From Hydra vulgaris (taxonomy: Eukaryota; Cnidaria; Hydrozoa; Anthoathecata; Hydridae): a DNA stretch of 64,000 nucleotides. The notes below the pieces were generated by a model. It worked only from the letters and a program-made list of their open reading frames with translations, was not told where the DNA came from and made no database searches. The stretch spans positions 59,263,501-59,327,500 of the forward strand of contig NC_088928.1 of assembly GCF_038396675.1 (NCBI RefSeq), read 5' to 3'. The position numbers and the translations under genes were made by a program. Below, piece by piece: positions 22,601 to 34,888 of the stretch; within the stretch, counting starts at the first letter, position 1, and each line of letters begins with the position of its first letter.

Positions 22601-25600
22601 GAATTTTTATTAGAACTTTTATTTTATTACATTAATAAACAGAAATTAATAAAAATTAAGTTATTAAATATATATAATATATTTTAATTAAAAAAAAAAA
22701 AATTCCACACTGAGCAAAATAATAGGTATAAAATAAAAAATGAAGATGGAAGTCAATAGGGTTGCAAATTATTAATATTTTGTTGCATACCCTTTATTTT
22801 TTAATACTTCCGTGCATCTTGACGGCATTGAATCCACTAGTTTTCTGCAAACTTCTACAGGAATGCTGTACCAAGCCTCCTGGAGCATCATCCACAGTTT
22901 CTTTCTGTTTTGGGTCGCAGTCCTGTTGGAAATGCCAAATTATCGGCATATTTTCTTCGGCAAATGGCAACATGACATTATTTAGTATGTCTATGTATGT
23001 ATATTGGGTCATAATATCTTTGATCCAAAAAAGTGGCCCCTCACCGTACCAGGAAAAGCAACCACACACCATTATATTTCCTCCACCGTGTTTCACTGTT
23101 TTCGCAGTGAAGCGAGGTGAAAGTTCTTGCTTTGATGGTCTTCTTACATACTGTTTTCCATCAGAATTAAATAAATTAATCTTAGTTTCATCACTCCACA
23201 AAATATTATGCCATTTTTTGGTCATATCTGGTCCCCGCCAAGCAATATGATTTTTTGCAAAAATTTTTCTTTTCATAATGTTCTTTCTACAAAGTAGTGG
23301 TACTTTCCTTGGAGTTCGAGCTGGCAACTTACTTTCTAAAAGCCTTCTTCTAACTGTCCAAACACTAATATTTTCATTAATTTCATTTAAAATTTTTGTT
23401 GCTGGCTTGAATGGCTCTTTTTTTGAAATAATTGTAATGTGATCATCCGTACGCTGACACGTTTTGCGTGGTCTTCCTCTATTCTCACATGATTTTTCTG
23501 GTTTTAAGGCATTTGTAACTTTATTTTGAGAACATCCCATCGAAACTGAAATTTCCTTGTAAGTTTTTCCTTGTTTTCTTAAATTTCTAATAAGTTTTCT
23601 TTCTATCGCTGTGCAATGTTTTCCTCATTCCATTTTATATCTAATTCTAATTCAATACAAATATGATATGTTATTTTATATAAGTTTATATAATATTGAC
23701 CTTACCTTTATATCAACAACAAATAAAAATAATAAAATGTTTTTAATCCTACAGCAAACAGGTTAAAATAAACACACACCTATTATTTTGCTCCACCAAA
23801 TTTGTAGGTTAAATATATAAATAGGGTATTCCCCTCATAAATTTGTAAGAAATTGGAAATATACTGCTCTCTGTTATAATAAAATAAGCATAGTTTGTGT
23901 AGCAATCAGTTCCTAGATGTCACTTTATAAAATATACTGTAAAATGTCAATTTAAGTGAAATTTATTATTCACACCTATTATTTTGCTCGCCACTGTACA
24001 TACATACATATGCTGTCCACAATGGTATTTAAAAAAAAAACTATATTCTCAGATTTCATGTTTTCCCATTCTTAAGTCAACTTTTTGACAATGTAAAAAA
24101 ATTGTTTACCACATTTTAATCAATATTTTAGAGCCCCCTCAAAGCCCCTAGAGACAAGGTATTTAAATTTTACTCTTTAAAACAAGATAAAATCAGAAAA
24201 TAGAAGGTAGACAGAATGATCAGGATTACAAGCAAATTAAAAACAAAGAACAGAATAGTGAAAATAATACTGCTATTGCTGAAGCAGATGTTGGTTTGAA
24301 GTTTCTTTAAGATGGGATTTGAACTATAAAACTCTAATGGATAAACAATCAGAAATTGTTACTCTTAACTTCCCAAAAGAATTATGCAATGGGAGAAAAT
24401 CACTTCTGCAACTGCTGAAATTGTCTGATAATAAGAAATTAAAAATAAGACAACTATATTTGTATCAGTTGTAATTAAAGCTGCTTGTTGAAACAATTTT
24501 GATATCCCCAGATTGACATTATGCCAAGTGGAATGTTATATAGACAGAATATTATTGAGGGTATTATAGATGTGAGATATAACCTACCCCAGTTTGGTGT
24601 CTTTTACTGGGTTGGAAAATTACTAAAAGACATACTAGGCCTGCAACATGATCAGCTAGCTCAGGGACAAACCCCGACTAGTTTTGATACTGCTGGCACA
24701 ATATGGGAGCAATGTTTATTACTTGTTGTTTCTCTTTCGCTTTATTTATTAAAAATACAAAAAAAAGTTTCAGTCTCAGTAAATGCCGTAGAAAATAATT
24801 TTTTGGTTATTTTAGCTAACTGAACTTTAGATTTGAAAAATGAATTTAAACTTATTACAAGACTATATTTAAAGACAACAGGATGGTCGAAATGGTTGGT
24901 TGAAAAACTTGTTTTTTTGAATGATTGAACAATTTTTTTGATTAAATGATTTGAACAATTTTAAAATCTTCATTCAGAGTAAACTTTTTACTTGTTGGCA
25001 ATTAAGAGTTAACTTTTTAATAATAAATGAACAGAAGTAAAAATTTCTTAATAACAATATAGTAATTGCGCAAATTTAATTTTTGAATAAATGAACTTTT
25101 AATCTGTAGCTTGCTACTTTATTTAATGTTAAAAAAACAAAAAACATATTCTTTTCAACTTTAAAGGGATCCCTAACCGCCAAGACATGTTGTGTTCATA
25201 TTAAAGAGATAAAAAAAAAATATTTGGGCTAAATTTTTTTGATTAAGATAAAAGAATAATTGCGAGACCAAGAAAAACTTTTTTGTTTTAGTTGAAGCTT
25301 GCCTTCTTTATTTTGTAATCGGCTAAATAGTCTTCATAATATATGCCACAACCTACAGACTTGATAACTTATTCAAGCGCATTTTATTCCTTAGAGCTTT
25401 CAAATTTTAAACAAAAAAATCAATAACACAATGTATTAAAATTAGGCGTATACCAATGCATCGGCATGCCGATTGGTCTTGGTAACCATCAACCAATGAC
25501 GATTGTTTTTAAAAACCTTTTTTTTTTATTTTTGTGTTTCTATATTGTATGCAAAAAATAATTATTCCATAAACGAAAATGCATGAATGAGCCTAAGTTA

Positions 25601-28600
25601 TTATATAGGCATTTCTGCAACCACTTAACCTTTAAATATTTTTTGAACTACTTTTTATCAGGAGTGGATTTAGTGTACTTTTATAATATAAGAAAGCAAT
25701 TATATGACTTATGGATCCAAACTATTCAAAGAGATAAGTTTAAAATCAACAAAACTACTCAAAGAGATAAGTTTAAAATCAACAAAACTATTCAAAGAGA
25801 TAAGTTTAAAATCAACAAAACTATTCAAAGAGATAAGTTTAAAATCAACAAAACTATTCAAAGAGATAAGTTTAAAATCAACAAAACTATTCAAAGAGAT
25901 AAGTTTAAAATCAACAAAACTATTCAAAGAGATAAGTTTAAAATCAACAAAACTATTCAAAGAGATAAGTTTAAAATCAACAAAACTATTCAAAGAGATA
26001 AGTTTAAAATCAACAAAACTATTCAAAGAGATAAGTTTAAAATCAACAAAACTATACAAAGAGATAAGTTTAAAATCAACAAAACTATACAAAGAGATAA
26101 GTTTAAAATCAACAAATGTAAATGTAATGTAAAATGTAAAAAATAATTTTCTGCAAGATATTTCTCTTCTTGATATTTTTATTTTTAAAAGTTTACAAAT
26201 TGCTTTGAACACTTATTTTTATCTATATCAAAATAGTTTAATTATTTTGATTTTGGTTGTGCAAAGCAACTAAGCATTAAGCAAATTTTAGCAAATAAGC
26301 AAGCATTAAAATTAAGCAAACTTTTGCAAATAAGTAAGCATTAAAATTAAGCAAACTTATGCAAATAAGTAAGCATTAAAATTGACTGTTAACATTATAT
26401 ATGAAAATAAACAATATTTTATCTATAAGTAAAAAAGAAAAGTGTACAAAATTGAATTTATGGCCAATGCCGATGCATCGACAAATGCATCGGTATTGAC
26501 CTGTACCAATCGGCATTTTTTAATCATTAAGTTTACTGTAACTATCTTTTTTATTTAAAAGGCGCCTTAAAGCACTGTTAAATTTATTAACCTTTATTAA
26601 AGTTAATGAACAGATTTACTAATATTTAGAAATAAAAATAAAAATAATAGTAATTACATTTATTAAACAAATAATTATGCAAATATAATAATTAATAATT
26701 AATTAATAATAATTTATGCAAATATTTTTTTCAGTATGTGAATAACTTTTTTTTTATATAGACAACAACTATTTGAACAAAATATAAAAGCATTTAATAA
26801 GCGTAATTACTATTTTTTTTAATTTTGCAAATACAACACTATTTGTAAATATTGATTTAAAATTAGTTATTATTATTTGAAATTATATTTATATTTAAAA
26901 GTATTTTAAACATTTAATACCTACTAAAATATAGTTACTAAATATTTAAATTACTTTAAACAATTTCCAATAAATATTTACAAATAGCGTAGTATTTGCA
27001 ACTTGAACATAACATATTATCGGGGTACAGTGGACCAAACAGCTGTTTTCATAGACATTGGTTCATAATTTTTGAACAAAAAGTGTTTTGGGGTTGATTA
27101 AAGACTTTTTGGAAAGGTTTTTATGTGTAAATTTCAATGATTCTGCAGGCATTAAAGTGATTCTGCAGGCCTTAAAGTAATTCTGTCAGTGATTCTGTAA
27201 CTTTTCCCTTTCTCAATCCCTAACTCAAATAGTCAACTTTCCAACTCGCTTTCCTGACAACCCTAATCATTTACCATCTCTACTTGACTTGTCTTGTTTC
27301 TGATCCTAGTCAGCGCTCAGTTTCTCCACAGTTTGATCTCTCTAAAACTAATATCTCATTCTTCTTCATCACCTGAATCCCCCTATTATCGTACCTTTTA
27401 CAACTACCTTAAAGCCGAATGGGATTCTTTCCATGATTTTCTTCGTGATGGCCCTTTTAAATCCCTGTCGATAAATGTGCTTCTTACATAACTTCATAGA
27501 TTCAGGCTGGCATGGAAACTTTTGTTCCCTCTCGATGATCCCAGGTCAAACCTCACTCTCCTCCATGGTTTTCCTCACACTGTGCTGCTGCGATTGCCAA
27601 TCGAAACCGTTACTTCCATATCTATCAGCAAAACAATTCTCCAGAAAAACAGACATCTGTTTATTACTGCTAGAAACCATTGTAAAAAGGTTTTGTCTGA
27701 CGCTAAAGCCCGCTATTCTCAGGTCATGAAATCTCGTATCTCATCTCAAAAATTAGGCTCTCGTGACTCCTGGAGAATCTTTAATAGTATTAATAATAAG
27801 GGCAAATCTTTAATTCCAACTCTCTTGTATGGTTCAGACTTTGTCACCTCACCTAAAGACAAAGCTGAATTGTTTGCTAAAAACATTACATCAATACCAT
27901 CTCTGGATTCCACTAGTTGCGTTCTACCTGATATTGCCAACAAACAGGTTGATCCATTGCTTGACATTTGTATCACTCCAGCTTCTGTATCTAAAGTGAT
28001 TTCCTGCTTAAACTCTTCTACAGCTTGTGGTCCAGACAACATACCTGTTATTGTCTTGCAGAAGTGTTCTCCGGAGCTGTCGTCTATACTCTCAAAACTA
28101 TTCAACAAGTGCTTATCAGTCTTGTTTTCCAGCCTGCTAGAAAGCGGCATCTGTTATCCCCATCTTCAAAAATTCTGGAGAGCGATTTAATTCATCTAAC
28201 TACTGTCCCATTAGTCTTCTTCCTATCATAGGCAAGGTTTTAAATCTTTAATTAACTAACACTTAATTTCTAATCTTGAATCTAATAACTTGCTTTCTGA
28301 CCATCAATATGGATTTTGATCTTCTTGTTCTACAGCTGATTTGCTAACAGTAATAACTGATAAGTTTTATTGTGCCTTAGATAAAGGTGGAGAGATTAAG
28401 ACCATTGCTCTTGGCATTTCAAAAGCGTTTGATAAAGTTTGGCATGCTGGTCTTCTCCATAAGCTTTCTTCTTATGGTGTATCTGGCAACATTGTAGTAT
28501 AAAAGTTGTCTTCGATGGACAGCACTCTTCTTTTTATTCCGTAACTTTAGAGGTTCCTCAAGGTTCTATCCTTGGCCCTATACTCTTTTTAATTTACATT

Positions 28601-31600
28601 AACGATCTTTCAGATATTCTCACATCTAAGGTGGCATTGTTTGCTGATGATACTACCATTTAATCTTGTCATGATAAGAAGCCAACACTCTCTGATTTCT
28701 TGGAGGGGACATTTAAGCTTAAAAAAGATCTCACTTCTGCTACAGCATGGGGCTCACAGTGGCTGGTGAACTTCAATACAGATAAAACTCAATTTTTTTC
28801 AGCCAATTGTTAACGCAATAAGTTAGATCTTCCTATATTTATGAACGGTGATGTACTCGATGAGTCATCTAATCTTCATCTTCTAGGATTAAATCTTACT
28901 TCCAATTTTTCTTGGAAACCATATATCAAATCAGTTGCAAAATTAGCATCTGCTAAGGTTGCATCTCTTTATCGAGCTCGACACTTTCTTACTTCGAATT
29001 CTATTTTCTATCTCTATAAATCTCAAATTCGACCTTGTATGGAATACTGTCGCCATATCTGGGGTGGATCTTCTAATGATGCCCTTTCTCTTTTAGACAA
29101 GGTGCAAAAACGCATTGTAAACATAGTTGAACCTGCTCTTGCAGCCAACCTCCAACCATTATCACATTGTCGTAATGTTGCTTCTCTTTCTCTTTTTTAC
29201 AAATTGTATAATGGGCACTGCTCTAAAGAGCTAGCTCTCTTGTGCCATCTACTAAAATTCATTTTTGTGTTACTCGTCATTCAATTAAGTCTCATCCTTT
29301 TTCTGTTTCTAAGTACTCCAAAAACGCTTATTCATCTAGTTTTTTTCCTCAAACATCAGTTCTTTGGAATTCACTTCCTTCATCTTGCTTTCCTGATTCA
29401 TATAACTTGCAATCCTTTAAGTCGTCTGTCAATTGTTATCTTCATCCTTTCTCTTCCAGTAACTTCCAACTTTAATTAGTAGTTGCTTGCAGCCTTGTTG
29501 GAAGCGAATTTCATTTTTGTTTAAAAGTTCTAAGTTGGCACAATTTAGTTAAAAAGCATCTTTCTCCCCTTTGTTATAGGAGTTTAAAAATATATGGGTT
29601 TAATAGTGCCAACTTAGCACTTTTTGAGATATTTTATTTTTTCTGATAAAAAATTAGTTAAAAAACACTAAAATTTTGCTAAATTTTAGTTGTCCCATTA
29701 GGTATAACATGTAAATAAATTTTGTGCTATAACCTATGAAGTTAAAACTCACATTTCCATAAACTGATTGTTTTTACATACAATTACCACTTATATTGTG
29801 ACATTTTCTCTTATATAATGCAAAAAATGACTTTAATGTATCATTTATACCTATTATATATCTTTTGCAACAAATTTACGTTATTCAAACTTGTATATTT
29901 TCTAAACAAATCATGCTTTTGAACTAATTTTTTTTTCAATGAACTGGAAATTTATTTGGCTTTAAATAACAACTTAAATTTATTTTAGTAACATTGATTT
30001 TTGAGCAATCTCCACTGTTTGGCCCACTGTGTGGGGATTGTGCAAAACCACGTAACTAGCATTGGATAATACTGCATATGTGCACTACAGATTTTTTACT
30101 GGAGAATGTTAAATTTTTATTTTTTTTATTTCAACAGATTTTGGGCTCATTTTAGTATAAAGAGTATTATTCATGTGTTTTGTAATGTCAACAATAGATA
30201 TTTGGCGTTAACACAGCACAGAAATTGTTTAAATTAAGATATGGCTGAAATAAATTGAGAAACCATGAAAGTAATAAAAGATAAAACAAAAAATAATAAA
30301 ATCTTTAAAAAATATTTGCTAGAAAGTGTTCAGAAATGTAACTTTAATAACAATGAAATTTTAAAGAACATAAAAAAAAATAAAGTAAAAAGCAAGACAA
30401 AGAAAAAAAAAAATGAAATTACCATCAGAAGGTTGTAAAAAAAAAACATTGGTTACAAAGAAATTAAAATAATACAAAAATCAAAAGTATAATAGCGATA
30501 ATCAATTCACCTTCTTGAAACATTTCTTTTTTTAAAGCGCAGATTCAAAAAAAGAAATGTTTCATAAAAAATATTGCATAGTTTCTGAAAGCTTGTTAAC
30601 TATTGTATATTTTCCAAGAGCTTTTTAACTATTGTATAGTTTCCAAGAGCTTTTTAACTATTGTATAGTTTTCAAGAGATTTTTAACTATTCTATAGTTT
30701 CCAAGAGATTTTTATTGCATAGTTTCTTAGAGACTGAAAAAGAATTAAAGAATGACATTTTAATGGGAAAATTAAATTATGCAAGAAAAGCATTTAAAAA
30801 AAAACAACTGAAGTTTTAATAAAGATTGATTTAAAAAAAGAAATACTTGACATTCTCAGAAAGTCTACTATACAAAAGTTGTCTATTATAATTTAATAGA
30901 ATTTTTTAGAATAGATAATAAAGTTATTTATTTTTGTTTTACAACTTCAGCAAATATAAAAAGATGATAAGATACTTTCAAAACAAATTCAACACCTATT
31001 GTTGCTAATTGCATGCAGACATCTGTAACTGAGTTGAGCCTCATAGTCAATTTCTGGAAGCTATACCATAGCAGCAAAACTTCTGATTCAGAAAATGAAC
31101 TAATCAGTTTTAAAAAAAACTGGAACAGTACAAATGCTCAAACTAAAGAACTAAAAATAACAACAAACCTGAAACTTTATATAAAAATTAACTTCTGTTT
31201 TGGAATAATGTGATTAAAAATCTACAAAAGGGGGATATTTTAATTTATTTCTTTTATTTGTATTCTAAATATTTAAAAGAAACAATAATAACAAACTTAA
31301 AACACACCATAAAACTTTTACAATGAAAATGCAAGAATACCAGGAACAAGCAAAAATTAGAATTTTAAAAGAGAGCGTTAATAGCATCACTTATAAATCA
31401 AGTGTTTTATAATAAAATAAATAAATTACTTTAATCGGATTATTTCGAATATCTAACAGCTGTAAAGTAGTATTATAAGTGAGCATTGCACCAAGTGGAG
31501 GACCATCGCTTGAAGTCAAATCATTGTCACCAATATATAATTCTTCCAATATGTGATTGTACTTCATGGCAGTTGCTATATAAAAAATATTTAATTACTA

Positions 31601-33524
31601 ACCTGAAAAATTATTCAAAAAATGGATACATACCATGAATAAAAGAGTAATTTAGGCATGAAATTTATAACACCATGGTTTCACCATGACAACATTGAAA
31701 CAAGGTTGGGAAAAGATTGCCAACCTTTTGGGTCAGCATTGCCAAATGCCAACCCTAATTCCAAAGGCTGTGTGTATATATATACATATATTAGTATTAA
31801 TAACTTAAGGTACACACAAAAAGAAGTTTTACTGTCATTTTTTGTGTAAAGCATCTAATTTGTTGCAGGCAACAACATCAAATTCCAAAAATGAGAAAGC
31901 TATAGTAACTTTGGACAGCATTTTTATTTTGCAGTTTTGTTAGGTTATAAAGTCAGGCCTTCTCAGGAGACCCGTGCGGTCGCATGCCTTGAATGACCTC
32001 GTATATACTTTTTTGTTGATAACTTGGCCATGATTTTTTTTTGCATATATAAAAAATGGTACGTTTAAAAATACGCTGAAAAAACTAAACTAATTTGTCA
32101 TATTATTTTTCTTATTAATAATTTATTTTTATAATTATGAATGAGAAAATAAAAACATAAAAATAATGTATATATATATATATATATGGGCAATTCCATT
32201 TTTAACTTACGTTACACACGTAACAACTCTATCAAATATTTGCCTATTTAAACATTTAATCAAACTTTTAGCTATTCTGTATTGTATTCTATTTTGTATG
32301 CTGTCTAATGAATAAAATAAGCTTAAAAGTTTTGAGTTTGGCAAATGAGGGCGAACTTATAACTAAAAATGCCACTTAACTTATGTTACACAGAAAACAA
32401 GGTAAAAAAATTGCATTAACTTTTTCTGCGAATCAGTAAAACGGTTTGTATTAGAAACATTCACAAGATGTTGAGAATTCTATACTTAAAATAAAAAAGA
32501 ATTCTATAATTTAAAAAATATCTAAAAATTTATCAGTGGTGACTGGCTAAAGAAAATAAACTGTTTTTTTTCTATTATTTTTGTTTTTTATATCTATCAT
32601 TAAGAGTTAGAGTTACATAACAAAAAAATTGCATAAGTATTGAACTCATCCATTAAAAACAATTAACAAAGAAAACTTTAAAATTTTAAAAATCACCTGA
32701 GTGATTTTACATAATATTCATGAAAGTTATCAAATTAAAAAAGTTTTTCCGCAAGGCCAGCTGCAACTTTAAAAAATAATTTTAGTATTACGACTTTATT
32801 AATACTTAATTGAGTCATTTGAATTGGTTTGTCAAAGTTTTTACTGACACTTCTTATGTTTATGCGTAATGCCTTATTTTCATAAGGTTGAATTTTTAAA
32901 ATCCTGCAAAGTATTTACATTTAAATATTTTAAAATGTTTTAATGTAAAAAGTGCTACATTAGTTTAGAAGGGAGAGGGGTGTATGTTGATGTAACGTCT
33001 AAATAAAAATATTTATATAATTCTTATTTTTATTTATTTATTTGGATTTATATGTCAATCAAAATTAGAATACATAAACAAATAAAAAGACAATAATAGT
33101 TTCAGTTAGAACCATATCGAACCAACGTGACAAAATAATGCTTAATGACATAATTCATTTTGCGAACAAAAACTTAATGAAAAAGAACTTTAGTAAATAC
33201 ATGTAGCTTTAACTTCTGTTACACAAATTTAAAATAAAAATGTGCTACAACTAAGCATCATTATTTAAAACTTTAAATGTAAAAACATAGTATTTAATAT
33301 GTGCCACAGCATAAAGACAACTTAAAAAAAAAAAAATGTCCTTTTGAATATTTCAGGGGCCTGAAATATTCAAAAGGACATTTTTTTTTGCTGTTATCGA
33401 ATTAATGTATTCCTATATTTTATGTACAACGGCATTACACCAGAATAAATTGCGATAAGAACAAAAAAAATTATATTATATATATTATTTTTATGTTTTT
33501 ATTTTCTTATTAAAAAGAAGCACC

Positions 33525-33600
<76 letters not shown>

Positions 33601-34745
33601 AATTATGTTAGTGTATTTTACAAATAGAGTGCTCAGTGTTCTTAAAGAACAGAGCAATAATAAATCAAATTAAATTAATTTATATAAATTTTTCAAAGAT
33701 ATTTAATCCAAAATATAATTACTTTGAAACTTATTATTTAAAAAATTTAAACTTTGATATTTTTTTGCCTATTAAGTGAATTGAACATTAAAAAAAAATC
33801 CATGAATAGGATCTATACTCGCACTATTTACAGATCTAACAGTAGCACCACAAGTTTAAGAAGGTAGTTGCTTCCGGAGTGTTAAGCATGTTGACAACTA
33901 AAAGTTTATTATACTTAAACCTATTTTGTGTACAAATGTTTCTGTAGACTTATTATTTGTAGGCTCATGCAAATAATGATTACATTAAGTGAAATGCTTT
34001 TAAATTTAAAAATGTATATATTATTTTTATGGATATATTTGTTCATATTTATTTTCATTTACATTTTCATTTTTTTTCAGTGTTTTTTTAAATTATCTCT
34101 TAAGTTTAGTTGTTCAGGGCATTTTAAAAACAAGCAGAGTGATGACAAATACATACAAAAAGCCATGGTAAAGTTACAAAAATAAAACATTAAATGTGTG
34201 GTTAATCTAGATGTGCGATCACATTCATGGTATGAGTCAGTTTAATCTAAATGTTTAAAGAAAATTTTTTACAACAAGAAGAATATAAACAACTAAATTT
34301 ATTATTCCCCACATAAAACTTTCTTGTTAATTTGCGCTCAGGAAAACTATTATGTAGACAAGAGATAAGTCATGCCTAATATTTATTACTCATGTAATTT
34401 ACTCCAATTAGAAAAAAAAAATAAGTATATAACCAACTTACTAAGAATAAGAAGGGATCTTCCTGACAAAAAAACTCCTTCTAAATGCAATACTTTAAGG
34501 TAGGGATCAGCTTTTAAACACCTACCAAAACATGCCATTGTTACATCTGTCAATAATGTCCTTCTAGCATCTAAATATGTTAAACAAGGTGTCTTTCTTA
34601 GCATTCGACATAATGCTTGCCATCCTCTAACACCAATTTTAGGATTACATGCAATATTTAATTTACAGGTAGTACGATAAAACTCAATCATTTCAATTAA
34701 TGCTGAAGCTCCCTTAAAACAAATAAAGCAACATAACTATTTTTA

Positions 34746-34818
<73 letters not shown>

Positions 34819-34829
34819 ATGATATGATA

Positions 34830-34888
<59 letters not shown>

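Larger units (their letters stand above)
25455..26525. mobile_element. Possible non-autonomous hAT-like element carrying a minisatellite
   Basis: ATGCCGATTGGT with CATCGGCATG repeats on the left (25455-25490) is mirrored by ACCAATCGGCAT and CCGATGCATCG on the right (26465-26515). Such clusters of GCATCGG-type subterminal repeats are seen in hAT elements. Exact ends and target duplication are unclear. The interior is the 33-bp array plus a 36-bp tandem repeat. Confidence 0.4.
30060..31400. other. Intron 6 remainder: hairpin and tandem repeat only
   Basis: Apart from the features at 30516-30564 and 30580-30730 nothing is recognised. Confidence 0.5.

Noticed and set aside
22762..23250. Plus-strand 162-codon frame in the Tc1-like element
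   Set aside because: It is a shadow of the minus-strand transposase, which has HTH and DDE landmarks.
24521..24823. 100-codon open frame in intron 6 as a host gene
   Set aside because: There is no recognisable motif, no homologous context and no splice partners; length alone is not enough.
25725..26118. CRISPR-like array
   Set aside because: The 33-bp units are contiguous with no unique spacers and the window is eukaryotic; it is a minisatellite.
27746..28150. Minus-strand 134-codon frame within the CR1-like LINE
   Set aside because: It is the reverse complement of the RT linker region; the plus strand carries clear RT motifs.
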